64,000 nucleotides of DNA from positions 124,001 through 188,000 of the forward strand of contig DDUR01000076.1 in the NCBI GenBank assembly GCA_002344895.1, read 5' to 3'. Source of the stretch: Ignavibacteria bacterium UBA2333. GTDB lineage: Bacteria; Bacteroidota; Ignavibacteria; Kapaibacteriales; Kapaibacteriaceae. The position numbers and the translations under genes were made by a program. The notes beneath the pieces were generated by a model. It saw only the letters and a list, made by a program, of their open reading frames with translations, made no database searches and had not been told where the DNA came from. This document shows positions 8,291 to 17,512 of the stretch, piece after piece (the first letter of the stretch is position 1; each line of letters begins with the position of its first letter).

Positions 8291-9934
8291 ATGTCCGATA
8301 TGACGACACCCGAAGAGCAGGCGCCGGAAACGGCTCCAGTTCAAGCAGAAGCCCAAGAGGCTCCTGCAGCATCAAGTGCAGCAGAAACACCAGTGGCCGT
8401 TGAGCCAGTGGTAGCCACTCCTATTTCTGAAACGGTGACCAACGACGCTGCAGCACCGGAATCACCCGTAGTTGAGTCGACCGCGTCTGAACCGGTTGCC
8501 GCAGAACCTGCCGCCCCTGCGGCAGCACCGGTAGCTGCTGACGCAGCAGCTACACCTGCCGATTCAGCTCCACAGGAGGCAGCACCCGCACAGACGTCAG
8601 TTGACCCTGCCGTTGCTGCGGCTGCGGCCATTGCTACGGCCGAAGAGCAACGTCGCCGCGCCGAGGAAAAGGCGCGAAAGGAAGAGGAACGCCGCCTGCG
8701 TGACCTCGCCTATTCGAAGCTCGAGGGTGTGAAGGCCGAGAACGGCACGATCGAAGTGACGTTCCAGGAGCGGGTGAAGGGCGGACTGCGTGGTGAATAT
8801 GAGTCACTACGTGTATTCCTTCCTGCTTCTCACATCGGCTTGAAGAAGGGCGCGACGGATGAAGAACTCAATGGAATGGTCGGACAGACGCTGACGGTTC
8901 GTATCCATGAGCTCCAGTCAGATGAAACAGGCTACAAGTCTGCCGTCGTATCACGTCGCGACATTGTTCTTGACGAACTGTGGAGTAATATTTCGGCTGG
9001 TGACGTTGTTGAAGGTGTTGTCACAACTCTTCTACCATACGGCGTATTTGTCAATATCGGCGGTCTCGAAGGCTTGGTGCATATCAGCCGCCTTTCAAAG
9101 GTTCGCCTTGATGATGTGAAGTCGGCCGTCAAGAAGGGTGATCGTATCAAGGTCACAGTTGTCGAAATCGATCGCTCAAAACGAAAGATTACACTCTCAC
9201 ACCGTGAACACGAAACGGATCCGTGGGAGAAGATCACAAAGAAGTTTGAAGTTGGTAAGGTCCTCCGTGGCACTGTACGTCGCATCACAGACTTTGGCGC
9301 ATATGTACAAGTTGCTCCACGAATCGATGGACTGTTGCGCATCTCTGAACTGTCATGGACACGCCGACTCGCTCATCCATCAGAAGTCGTCACGGTTGGT
9401 CAAGAGATTGATGTTGTTGTGCTCAGTTTCCAACCTGAGAAGCACCAGTTAACACTCGGATATCGCCAAACACAACCAAATCCGTGGCTCACAATAGGTG
9501 AAACGTTTGGTGCCGGTACGGAACTAACCGGAGTAGTGATTTCAACGTCGCCACAAGGTGCCGTCGTCCGCATTAATGACGTTTTTGACGGATTTATGCC
9601 ACGCTCACGGTTCCTCAGTGAAGGACGCGGTAAAAAGGTCAACATCGAACAGGGTCAGTCCGTCAACCTTGTTGTCCTCGAAGTCAAACCCGAATCACAG
9701 TCCATCATTCTTGCCATGAAGGGCGAAGACGGAACGATCGGCGGAGCAGATGATCGTTTTGAAGGTCGTGGTGAAAGGGGCGAACGGGGCGGTCGAGGTG
9801 GAAGAGGTGACCGTCGTGACAACCGCGACGAGCGTCCAACTGGCCCTATCCCGCCGCAAACAACGACTGGAGGCGATGTTGCACTTGGAGATCTCCTGAA
9901 GGATATCGACAAGAGCAAGATGTTTAATGGCTGA
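8291..9934 (+). CDS. rpsA: ribosomal protein S1-like RNA-binding protein
   Basis: RNA-binding protein built of four S1 (OB-fold) domains at about residues 150-225, 235-305, 320-390 and 405-475; segments such as PYGVFVNIGGLEGLVHIS and DFGAYVQVAPRIDGLLRIS are canonical. It is the best candidate for the S1 protein that brings mRNA to the 30S subunit. From the ATG at 8291 it has 547 residues: a roughly 120-residue N-terminal extension rich in Ala, Pro and Glu, a charged helix (EEQRRRAEEKARKEEERR), the S1 domains, and a Gly/Arg-rich tail (GRGERGERGGRGGRG). Four domains are fewer than the six of E. coli. The track frame extends to 8138, but those residues look non-coding. A terminator follows. Confidence 0.88.
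   Translation: MSDMTTPEEQAPETAPVQAEAQEAPAASSAAETPVAVEPVVATPISETVTNDAAAPESPVVESTASEPVAAEPAAPAAAPVAADAAATPADSAPQEAAPAQTSVDPAVAAAAAIATAEEQRRRAEEKARKEEERRLRDLAYSKLEGVKAENGTIEVTFQERVKGGLRGEYESLRVFLPASHIGLKKGATDEELNGMVGQTLTVRIHELQSDETGYKSAVVSRRDIVLDELWSNISAGDVVEGVVTTLLPYGVFVNIGGLEGLVHISRLSKVRLDDVKSAVKKGDRIKVTVVEIDRSKRKITLSHREHETDPWEKITKKFEVGKVLRGTVRRITDFGAYVQVAPRIDGLLRISELSWTRRLAHPSEVVTVGQEIDVVVLSFQPEKHQLTLGYRQTQPNPWLTIGETFGAGTELTGVVISTSPQGAVVRINDVFDGFMPRSRFLSEGRGKKVNIEQGQSVNLVVLEVKPESQSIILAMKGEDGTIGGADDRFEGRGERGERGGRGGRGDRRDNRDERPTGPIPPQTTTGGDVALGDLLKDIDKSKMFNG
9775..9790 (+). repeat. dispersed GGGGC element (AAGGGGCGAACGGGGC)
   Basis: Fits the 16-bp format of the dispersed element, but lies in the Gly/Arg-rich tail of the S1 gene where G-rich codons are expected, so this copy may be coincidental. 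Confidence 0.35.
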
Positions 9935-10009
9935 TGAGCAGGCGTACGGTTTCGAACGGTACGCCACGATTCGTCAGAATGAACACATCTCGAACATGAA
10001 AACCTGATG

Positions 10010-10052
10010 AAAGCCGTCGTGCCGCCGAGCGCGACGGCTTTCGTACTTTTCG
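10010..10052 (+). terminator. terminator after the S1 gene
   Basis: AAAGCCGTCG (10010-10019) pairs perfectly with CGACGGCTTT (10032-10041) around a 12-nt loop, followed by CGTACTTTTCGG. The T-run is short. The TACTTTTCG part of the tail lies 6 nt before the next gene's ATG and may double as its promoter box. Confidence 0.65.
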
Positions 10053-10058
10053 GAACTC

Positions 10059-10859
10059 ATGCAGACTCACTTACGACTATTGCGTACGCCTTTTGTTCTG
10101 CCATCCTTGCAGAGATGGACACTACGCGCGTTCTTCGGCACTGCCCTTCTGGTGTTCACAACACCCGTCTGGTCGCAATCGGTCGTAACACCCAAAAAGC
10201 CCATCTCACCGCGGGATTATATCCTTGGTGACACGGTAAAGTATTCGGATCGGATCAATATCCCTGGCGAGGTAACGGTTCAGTTCACACCGGAACAGGA
10301 CTCAGCATATCGACACGACTTGCAGGTTGATATTACCGCGACATCGAGATTTGCCGCTGCCGCACGGCAGTTACGCGCAGCATTACAGTACTCCGATCAG
10401 AACGACAGACCACTTACGCTCAGTGAGGCAATCATGCAGGCTGTCAACATCCCGGCCGAGATGTATATGCCTACTGCAATGGAGGTAACCCAGTACCAGA
10501 TTGGCATTGCAAACAGTCAATATGTGCCTGGAGTCCTTCTGCGGCCAATGGGAACTGGCAACCTACAAGCCTCATTCGGTGCTATTGGCCGGTTCTTCGG
10601 TGTTGTTGAAGATGTCAGTCCCGAAATTACCTACGACGTCGATGAAACGATGGAAGTAACGGTCGTCGTCTATTCTACACAGGCAAAGATTATTCGCACC
10701 CTGTTTTCTGGCATTCAGGGCCCTGGACGCTACCGGATGCGGTGGAATGGATTGGACGAACGAAGTCTTCAAGTAGCAAATGGCGACTATGTCGCCGAAG
10801 TCCGATTAGGTGACGTGCGTATTCAGCGGAAACGAATTGTCTGGCCTCCGGAAAACTGA
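10059..10859 (+). CDS. secreted protein with FlgD-Ig-like C-terminal domain
   Basis: Exported protein of unknown function, 266 residues. A basic N-terminus followed by a hydrophobic stretch ending VFTTPVWSQ is a signal peptide. The C-terminal 80 residues (ETMEVTVVVYSTQAKIIRTL, then GPGRYRMRWNGLDE, then VANGDYVAEVRLG) have the FlgD-type Ig-like pattern, in which W-x-G and G-x-Y strands bracket a beta sandwich; such domains often end surface proteins in this phylum. The central part (residues about 60-180) matches nothing I recognise. It lies 63 bp upstream of the T9SS subtilase on the same strand and may be cotranscribed with it. Confidence 0.7.
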   Translation: MQTHLRLLRTPFVLPSLQRWTLRAFFGTALLVFTTPVWSQSVVTPKKPISPRDYILGDTVKYSDRINIPGEVTVQFTPEQDSAYRHDLQVDITATSRFAAAARQLRAALQYSDQNDRPLTLSEAIMQAVNIPAEMYMPTAMEVTQYQIGIANSQYVPGVLLRPMGTGNLQASFGAIGRFFGVVEDVSPEITYDVDETMEVTVVVYSTQAKIIRTLFSGIQGPGRYRMRWNGLDERSLQVANGDYVAEVRLGDVRIQRKRIVWPPEN

Positions 10860-10922
10860 TGAGCTGGAATTCGTAACACGATGCCAGGTGACTGTGTCTT
10901 GACATTGTACTGGAACATTACC

Positions 10923-13805
10923 ATGAAGCTTCGACACAGATTCCTCAGCCTGACTCTTTCTATCGTGTCCGTTTGTTCGCCCCTCGTGGCGCAGCAACCT
11001 GAAGCGGAACAGGGTATCGTTGTTATTCGATGGTCACCATCGATCGCCATCCCGTGGATTAACGCAGGTCGTACGGGGCCATTTGAGGCACTCACGCCGA
11101 CGATCGGCACGCACACATCCGAGTCATACATCCACCCGTCGATCCTTGCAGGCGTACGGAAGCGGTATGAAGAACAGCAGTCTGGAAACGTTGTTCAACT
11201 GCCGGTACTACCTATTGAGCGCATCACTGTTATCCGTTACTCCGCCCCTCTTAATCCATGGATCGTGGCACGCAAACTGTCCACCATTCCAGGTGTTGAA
11301 TATGCCGAGCCGCTCGTGCGCCGAGAGATTATCGGCGTCCCCAACGATCCACTCGTATCAAGTCAGTACCACCTTCCTCTTATCAAGGCATTTGAGGCTT
11401 GGGATCTTTTGCCAGCAACTGGAACGGTTGTCGTGGGCATTGTCGACACCGGAGTTGATACGACACATCCTGACCTTCGAGGACAGATTTGGAAAAACAC
11501 TGGCGAAACAGGTCGAGACGCTGACGGCCGCGACAAACGATCAAACGGTATTGATGATGATGGTAATGGATTTGTTGACGATCACTTCGGCTGGGATTTT
11601 GTAGGTGCAAATGGCTCAGCTGGAGACAACTCACCCCTTCCAGGCAACCCTCACGGGACACACGTTGGCGGCATTGTTGGTGCGATCATCGACAACAATG
11701 ACGGTGTCGCTGGTACGGCAAAGAACGTCGTGTTAATGCCCGTAAAAATCAGCAATGATGATCCGTTCAGCCGTGGCGTTTCACGGGGTGGAGACGGCAT
11801 CCTCTATGCGGCCATTAATCGAGCCGCCGTCATCAATTGTTCATGGGGATCAACGGCGATGTCCTTGGCAGAGATTGATGTCATTGATGAAGCTACGTCT
11901 CTTGGATCACTCATTGTTGGTGCTGCCGGTAACAATGGAGAAAACACTGCATTCTATCCTGCAGCCTATTCCCCCGTCCTGAGTGTTGCGGCGACGAACG
12001 AGTCCGATCGTTTAACAGCATTTTCCAACATTAACAGCACGGTTGACGTATCAGCACCCGGTCAAGGAATTGTGAGTACCGTTCCTGTAAATCGTTACGA
12101 AGCCTATGACGGAACATCAATGGCAGCACCGATTGCCTCAGCAATCGCTGCAATGGTACGATTACTTGAGCCCAACCTCACACCACGTCAAGTCCTCGCA
12201 CGTATTCGTGCAACGTCAGATGCCGTAGATACATCCAATCCGTTTACCGTTGGATTGATGGGCACGGGCCGTGTAAATGCTCTTCGCGCAATAACGTCCC
12301 GATCGGCAAAACATGCAATGGTTGTCGCTACAGAGTTTACTGACGGCGGTGACGACATTTTTTCTGCGTCGGAAGAAATCTCGATCAACCCCACAATTCG
12401 TAATCTTCTTGTGCCGCTAACCAATGCCGAAGTAACGGTGACGGTTGTGCCGGGAACATTTTCTGTTGACATTCTCACACCAACCGTGAGGCTCGGAGCT
12501 GTTGCAACTGAAGCAGATGCAACTCCATCAGAACCAATTCGTGTCCGCCTGCCAAGTGACGTCCCGTTTAATGGTGAGCTTGCACTACTGCTGACAATTA
12601 AGGACGGGAATGATGTTGTTGGTCGTGACCTTGTGACGTCCACAGTAAACCCAACGTATCGCACAATCACCGAGAACGATCTTTCCGTAACCGTAAATTC
12701 TTCCGGCAACCTAGGGTACAACGACTATCCGGAAAATGCTCAAGGTGTTGGCATCAAGTATCGCAACAGTGCCAGTCTGACATATGAGGGCGCACTTATC
12801 ATCGCCAACTCTCCCGATCGAATGTCGAATGTAGCGCGTAGCGCAAATCCATCACGAAAGGACACATCGTTTTCGCCTGTGTCAGTTGTTCGCGTTGCCA
12901 CGGATAGTATTCCTAGTGGAATACGAGCTGTAACAGAGTTTGACGATCGATACGAGCCGTTTGGCATGGGTGTACGCGTACGTCAGTCCGTCTTGCAGAT
13001 GACTGACGAAGATGTACGAAAGACGGTACTGATTGTCTATGACATCACGAACGTTTCCGATACAACCATGTCAAATGTCCATGTTGCTCAATATCACGAT
13101 TGGGATATCGGGCCAGCTGGAGCGGATAATGGCTGCGCCTGGGATCATCGGACAGGTATCGGACTGGTACAGAATGTGCGACGTCCAGAATTCCCCGTCG
13201 TTGGCGTGAGTTTCTTGTCTGATCTTCAACCGCACTTCTTTGCACTTGATAATGACGGCGACCTCACTTCACCAGACGTCTATGAAAACTTCTTTCGTAT
13301 CGAGAAGTGGTCAACCATGTCATCCGGCATCGCACGCACAAATTCACGCGTCACCGATGTCAGCATGATGATAGGTGGCGGCCCATTTGATCTCGCCCCA
13401 CGAGAGACGCGGCAGGTCGTATTTGCCATTGGTGCAGCAGCCAACTATACCGAACTGTCAACTGCTCTCGCGAATGCCCGCCAACGCGCCATTGAATTAG
13501 GCCTCAATGCCACAACATATACGCCAACGGCATCTCGGAGTCGTATACTCTTTCTTGCAAATGGCCCCGTCCTTCAGCCAGGCTCGGCGTCGATGCACTA
13601 CACGCTCAGGCAACCTGGCGCCGTCGTCATTGATCTGCTTGACATCTTTGGTCGTCAAACCGCAGTCCTGCTGAACAAGCGCGACGCCGTGAGCGGCGAT
13701 GCAGAACTTGCCTTCGATGTCCCGAACGTTGCTTCGGGCACCTACTTTATTCGTCTTCAAACTGCAACGGATAAGGATTACCTGCCTATTGTTATTCGGC
13801 AGTAA
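10923..13805 (+). CDS. secreted subtilisin-like (S8) serine protease with T9SS sorting domain
   Basis: Extracellular serine protease. From the ATG at 10923 it has 960 residues: signal peptide (LSLTLSIVSVCSPLVAQ), a propeptide-like region, and an S8 domain with the catalytic triad visible as Asp in VVGIVDTGVDTTHPDL (about residue 173), His in GTHVGGIVGA (about 245) and Ser in DGTSMAAPIASA (about 397). A long beta-rich region follows (about 480-880). The last 80 residues (SMHYTLRQPGAVVIDLLDIF, then GTYFIRLQT) match the type IX secretion C-terminal sorting domain, so it should cross the outer membrane by T9SS and be released or anchored. Substrates are unknown. Confidence 0.93.
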   Translation: MKLRHRFLSLTLSIVSVCSPLVAQQPEAEQGIVVIRWSPSIAIPWINAGRTGPFEALTPTIGTHTSESYIHPSILAGVRKRYEEQQSGNVVQLPVLPIERITVIRYSAPLNPWIVARKLSTIPGVEYAEPLVRREIIGVPNDPLVSSQYHLPLIKAFEAWDLLPATGTVVVGIVDTGVDTTHPDLRGQIWKNTGETGRDADGRDKRSNGIDDDGNGFVDDHFGWDFVGANGSAGDNSPLPGNPHGTHVGGIVGAIIDNNDGVAGTAKNVVLMPVKISNDDPFSRGVSRGGDGILYAAINRAAVINCSWGSTAMSLAEIDVIDEATSLGSLIVGAAGNNGENTAFYPAAYSPVLSVAATNESDRLTAFSNINSTVDVSAPGQGIVSTVPVNRYEAYDGTSMAAPIASAIAAMVRLLEPNLTPRQVLARIRATSDAVDTSNPFTVGLMGTGRVNALRAITSRSAKHAMVVATEFTDGGDDIFSASEEISINPTIRNLLVPLTNAEVTVTVVPGTFSVDILTPTVRLGAVATEADATPSEPIRVRLPSDVPFNGELALLLTIKDGNDVVGRDLVTSTVNPTYRTITENDLSVTVNSSGNLGYNDYPENAQGVGIKYRNSASLTYEGALIIANSPDRMSNVARSANPSRKDTSFSPVSVVRVATDSIPSGIRAVTEFDDRYEPFGMGVRVRQSVLQMTDEDVRKTVLIVYDITNVSDTTMSNVHVAQYHDWDIGPAGADNGCAWDHRTGIGLVQNVRRPEFPVVGVSFLSDLQPHFFALDNDGDLTSPDVYENFFRIEKWSTMSSGIARTNSRVTDVSMMIGGGPFDLAPRETRQVVFAIGAAANYTELSTALANARQRAIELGLNATTYTPTASRSRILFLANGPVLQPGSASMHYTLRQPGAVVIDLLDIFGRQTAVLLNKRDAVSGDAELAFDVPNVASGTYFIRLQTATDKDYLPIVIRQ

Positions 13806-13858
13806 ATCAATGTTGCCACCGAAGGCCTACAACGTCGCACCGTAATGGGTTTGTAACG

Positions 13859-15286
13859 CTACTGCCCTACTCTTCGCTTCAGAATAGCGACACTCTCGAC
13901 ATGCCATGTTTGTGGGAACATGTCCACGGGTGTGACACGCACAACATCGTACGCTTCGTGAAGCACAGCACAGTCACGTGCTTGAGTTGCTGGATTACAA
14001 CTAACGTAGACAATTGTTGGCGCGGCTACGGAGAGTAAATGTGCTACGACTTGCGGATGCATACCATTCCGTGGTGGGTCAACAATCACGACGTCTGGTT
14101 GTTGCCACGATTTCAGTACGTCAATTGCAGCGGGAGCATGGAGGTCAACCGTATGGAAATCTACATTGGTTATCGAGTTACGTTCGGCATTTGCTCTCGC
14201 ATCGTCAATGCTTGACTGTACGAGTTCCGCACCAATGACACGATGTGAACGTCGGGCTGCAGGCAACGACAATGTGCCCGTACCACAGTAGAGATCCCAC
14301 ACCACGTCTTCGGCGCGAATATCTGCCCCATCAAGTGCTTCACCCACGAGGATCGGCAGGTGGAAGGTATTCGTTTGGAAGAATGAAAATGGTGAAATGC
14401 GATAGGTTACTCCATGGGAGACTTCTTCAAGGTAGCCTGGTCCGACACTCTTTTCGATAGAACCAATGGCTACAGGCGAGCGGCTATTACTAACTGCATG
14501 TATGAGTGTTGATCCCTCCGGAAGGTCCGTAGCCTGATTCATCCAGGCATTAACAAACGCTATCTCTGCATCACTCGACGGAGTTGTTGTAATGAGAGCT
14601 GTTAAGATTGATCCCGTTGTGGCACTCGATCTCAGCAACAGATGTCGTGCAAAACCGACGTGTGAACGCTGATTATGCGCCGAGATCCGATACTCTGCGG
14701 CTAGCGCATGGGTGTGTGACAGGATTCTATCTGCCGCGTCAGCATGTAACAAACAAGATGTAATGTTCCGAACCTTGTCGAATCGTCCGGGAACGTGCAG
14801 TCCAAGTGCGAATGACGTCGTGAATTCCTCGCCCGAGTGGATCTCCTCACGTGTGAGCCACGCCGACGCACCAAAGGAGAACTCCATCTTGTTTCGATAG
14901 CCGTAGGTCTTTTCCGGAGATCGCAGACTCGTCATTTCCCCAAAGGGAATACGTCCAAGCCGCTCGAACGCGTCAATCACGTGCTGCCGTTTCCATTCGG
15001 ACTGACGATCCTCAGCAAGGTGTTGCCACGTACATCCACCGCAAACTCCAAAATGAGGACATGGTGGTGTGCGCCGATCGTTTGACGTTGAACGCAGTTC
15101 AACGACCTCTGCATCTACGTGCTTTTTATGATTCTTGAGGAGCCGCACCAGAACACGTTCACCGGGTAAGGCCCCCTTACAGAGGATAACCTTCCCGTCA
15201 TGCCGACCGATGGCAACGCCTTCGAAGCCTAGAGTCTCAATCTCGATCTCAACAAAAACGTCGTCGCGTTTCTCTTTCCGTGCCAT
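13859..15286 (-). CDS. rlmD: 23S rRNA (uracil-5-)-methyltransferase, RlmD/RumA family
   Basis: SAM-dependent methyltransferase that makes 5-methyluridine in RNA. The 475-residue protein starts with a TRAM domain (VEIETLGFEGVAIGRHDGKV), followed by the iron-sulfur Cys cluster CPHFGVCGGC. The catalytic half has the SAM motif WDLYCGTGTLSLPAA, VDPPRNGMHPQ and the nucleophile motif VSCNPATQARD. The start is set at 15286 because the TRAM domain begins there; the open frame further up is low-complexity. The family includes RlmC, RlmD and TrmA, and the exact uridine is not determinable. It is divergent from corA with -7-like boxes on both strands between them. Confidence 0.88.
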   Translation of the reverse strand: MARKEKRDDVFVEIEIETLGFEGVAIGRHDGKVILCKGALPGERVLVRLLKNHKKHVDAEVVELRSTSNDRRTPPCPHFGVCGGCTWQHLAEDRQSEWKRQHVIDAFERLGRIPFGEMTSLRSPEKTYGYRNKMEFSFGASAWLTREEIHSGEEFTTSFALGLHVPGRFDKVRNITSCLLHADAADRILSHTHALAAEYRISAHNQRSHVGFARHLLLRSSATTGSILTALITTTPSSDAEIAFVNAWMNQATDLPEGSTLIHAVSNSRSPVAIGSIEKSVGPGYLEEVSHGVTYRISPFSFFQTNTFHLPILVGEALDGADIRAEDVVWDLYCGTGTLSLPAARRSHRVIGAELVQSSIDDARANAERNSITNVDFHTVDLHAPAAIDVLKSWQQPDVVIVDPPRNGMHPQVVAHLLSVAAPTIVYVSCNPATQARDCAVLHEAYDVVRVTPVDMFPQTWHVESVAILKRRVGQ

Positions 15287-15301
15287 GCTATCGTTTTTCG
15301 G

Positions 15302-15309
15302 TACGTTTG
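15302..15309 (+). promoter_or_regulatory. -7-like box TACGTTTG for corA
   Basis: Exact TAnnTTTG on the plus strand, 46 nt before the corA ATG. It lies only 8 bp from the opposite-strand box for rlmD. Confidence 0.5.
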
Positions 15310-15317
15310 TGGAATCG

Positions 15318-15325
15318 CAAACATA
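15318..15325 (-). promoter_or_regulatory. -7-like box TATGTTTG for rlmD
   Basis: Exact TAnnTTTG on the minus strand, 31 nt before the rlmD ATG. With the box at 15302-15309 it forms a compact divergent promoter in a 69-bp intergenic gap; the two units may compete for polymerase. Confidence 0.5.
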
Positions 15326-15355
15326 CGTGGCTCTGGCTGCAGCACCCGCGCCCGA

Positions 15356-16366
15356 ATGACGAGTATTCGTTTTCACGACGGTCAAACCGTCACCTCCCTC
15401 CCCGTATCGGCCCTGGCCGATCTGACACCGTCGTCTTTGACAGACACGCAAATGGTGTGGGTTGACCTTGCCAATCCGAGCCCTGAGGAAACCTCACTCA
15501 TCCTTGGTACCTGGTTCCCAGTCCACGAGCTCGTACAATCCGATCTCCGACGTGCCCATCAAAATTCTGATGACGAGAGATTACATCATCCAAAGGTTGA
15601 GGAATACGAAGGATATCTTTTCGTTATCGTCCATGCCCTCACACAGGATTCGAATCAATCTGATGCAGAGTCATTTCGGAGCGCACAGCTAGGTATCGTC
15701 ATCGGCGAGCGTGTCATTATCACCTACCATGCCGATTCGATTGCAGCTGTTGAATCCGTGTTACGGAGTTGTGATACATCGTCGCGTATTCTGAAGCACG
15801 GTCCTGACTATTTACTTCACCTGCTACTTGACGACATCGTTGATACCTTCCTTCCCGTGCTCAGCGCATTTGAAGACGAACTTGATTTGATCGAAGAGGC
15901 AATGTTTGCCAACGGCACAACCATTCCGCTACGGCATATTCTACAAATCAAACGCAGGCTTCAGGTCCTGCGTCGCAACGTTGTCTACATGCGCGAGATC
16001 GTGAATCGCCTAGCCCGCGGTGAGTTCGAGCTTGTCTCACTCGACGAATCAGTGTACTATAGAAATGTATACGATCACCTCGTCCGTGTTGTCGACCAGC
16101 TCGAAGCATCTCGTGATCTTGTCATGTCCATCATGGAGGCCTATTTCTCGGTTACGTCAAACCGCCTCAATCAGGTCATGAAGGTCCTAACCGTGTTTAG
16201 TACAATCTTCCTGCCACTGACCTTTATCTCAAGTGTCTACGGCATGAACTTTGAGTTTATGCCCGAGCTCCACTGGAAATACGGCTACCTCTATGCCTGG
16301 CTTGTCATCATTGCGACAGGTACCATCATGTTTTTTGTGTTCCGACGAAAAGGATGGTTACGTTGA
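15356..16366 (+). CDS. corA: magnesium/cobalt transporter CorA
   Basis: Pentameric inner-membrane channel for Mg2+ and related divalent ions. The 336-residue protein has the large cytoplasmic N-terminal domain (with WVDLANPSPEE and a helix rich in E and L), a long stalk helix (SNRLNQVMKVLTVFSTIFLP) and two C-terminal membrane helices. The selectivity motif YGMNFEFMPEL between them is canonical, and the C-terminus is basic (RRKGWLR). The 3' end overlaps the amidase start by 13 bp, so the two genes are probably co-translated. Confidence 0.95.
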   Translation: MTSIRFHDGQTVTSLPVSALADLTPSSLTDTQMVWVDLANPSPEETSLILGTWFPVHELVQSDLRRAHQNSDDERLHHPKVEEYEGYLFVIVHALTQDSNQSDAESFRSAQLGIVIGERVIITYHADSIAAVESVLRSCDTSSRILKHGPDYLLHLLLDDIVDTFLPVLSAFEDELDLIEEAMFANGTTIPLRHILQIKRRLQVLRRNVVYMREIVNRLARGEFELVSLDESVYYRNVYDHLVRVVDQLEASRDLVMSIMEAYFSVTSNRLNQVMKVLTVFSTIFLPLTFISSVYGMNFEFMPELHWKYGYLYAWLVIIATGTIMFFVFRRKGWLR

Positions 16367-17481
16367 GGCTCGCCGTTCTCGCACTTGTATTCGTCGTTAG
16401 TTCGATTTTCGGAAAGGGGCAAGAAGGGGCTCTCCACATTACGTCAGTGTCTGCGGCAAAGCAAAACAACGATCTCCGTGTCGTTATTGCCGCTAATACA
16501 ACAATTGAAGCTTTTCAAAAACCAGAGCGCTCGGGGAAGGTCATAGTGCTCCGTATTCCGAATGCCGATATTGATCTCCATGCCGTTCAGCCTTCATGCG
16601 CCGCTGCAGGTATTACCGTGCGTACTGAACGGATTCGCAACATCCTTGTACTACGATGTACCACCACAGTCCCTGGTGAACCACGTCTTGAGAGGTCTGG
16701 CCCTACGTCACTTGTTCTCACACTAGGACCACAGGGCTCTCACAATGGATCACCTGAACAATCGACTGACACATGGGACCTTGACGTCATCGTCATAGAC
16801 GCCGGACACGGAGGAGTAGATGTTGGCGCTGAGGGTGTTAATGGTGTGTACGAAAAGAACATCACACTCTCAATAGCAAAACGACTGCGCGATAAGATTC
16901 ATAAGGCTTTTCCAGCGACAAAGGTTGTACTCACTCGCGATGACGATACGTTTATTGAGTTGTATCGACGCACCCAGATTGCCAATGAGGCAAACGGAAA
17001 ACTGTTTATCAGCATTCACTGCAACAGTATGCCGACTAAACCACATAAGGCTCGCGGATGTGAGACCTACATTCTCAGACCTGGCCGAAACGATGATGCG
17101 GCACGTGTTGCTGCTCGCGAAAACGCATCCGTAAAATTCGAATCGTCAACATCGAGGTATGCAAAACTTGACGAAGAACAATTGATAGTAGCCACCTTGG
17201 CCCAACGCAGTTTTGTCCGATTTAGTGAACGTCTTGCCACTTCCATTCAACACGAAGTGAGTAAAGGAACTGGGCTTAAGGACCGCGGTGTAAGTCAGGC
17301 AGGATTCTACGTCCTGGTGGGTGCTTCCATGCCCAACATCCTTTTTGAGACGGCCTTCCTTAGCAACGAGGAAGACGCTCGTTACATATCATCTGCCGAG
17401 GGCCAGGAAGCCGTTGCCGACGCGATGGTTCGAGCTCTGTCCACATATTCGCGCGAGTGGAAACGATCATCCGGCCGATGA
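16354..17481 (+). CDS. N-acetylmuramoyl-L-alanine amidase (Amidase_3)
   Basis: Zinc amidase that cleaves the bond between MurNAc and L-Ala in peptidoglycan, acting in the periplasm during cell separation or wall turnover. The 375-residue protein has a signal peptide (LAVLALVFVVSSIFG), an AMIN-like beta-rich region (about 30-130) and the Amidase_3 domain: DAGHGGVDVGAEG with the first zinc His, the Glu of YEKNITL, SIHCNS with the second His, and the catalytic Glu of LFETAFLSN. It overlaps corA. The signal peptide/mature boundary (GKGQEGAL) is encoded by a spacing variant of the dispersed GGGGC element. Confidence 0.93.
   Translation: MVTLRLAVLALVFVVSSIFGKGQEGALHITSVSAAKQNNDLRVVIAANTTIEAFQKPERSGKVIVLRIPNADIDLHAVQPSCAAAGITVRTERIRNILVLRCTTTVPGEPRLERSGPTSLVLTLGPQGSHNGSPEQSTDTWDLDVIVIDAGHGGVDVGAEGVNGVYEKNITLSIAKRLRDKIHKAFPATKVVLTRDDDTFIELYRRTQIANEANGKLFISIHCNSMPTKPHKARGCETYILRPGRNDDAARVAARENASVKFESSTSRYAKLDEEQLIVATLAQRSFVRFSERLATSIQHEVSKGTGLKDRGVSQAGFYVLVGASMPNILFETAFLSNEEDARYISSAEGQEAVADAMVRALSTYSREWKRSSGR
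16414..16430 (+). repeat. dispersed GGGGC element, 3-nt spacer variant
   Basis: Two exact AAGGGGC heptamers separated by AAG, at the junction of signal peptide and mature protein in the amidase gene. Confidence 0.5.
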
Positions 17482-17512
17482 TCACTGCACCAATCACCTA
17501 CTTCCCACGTCA

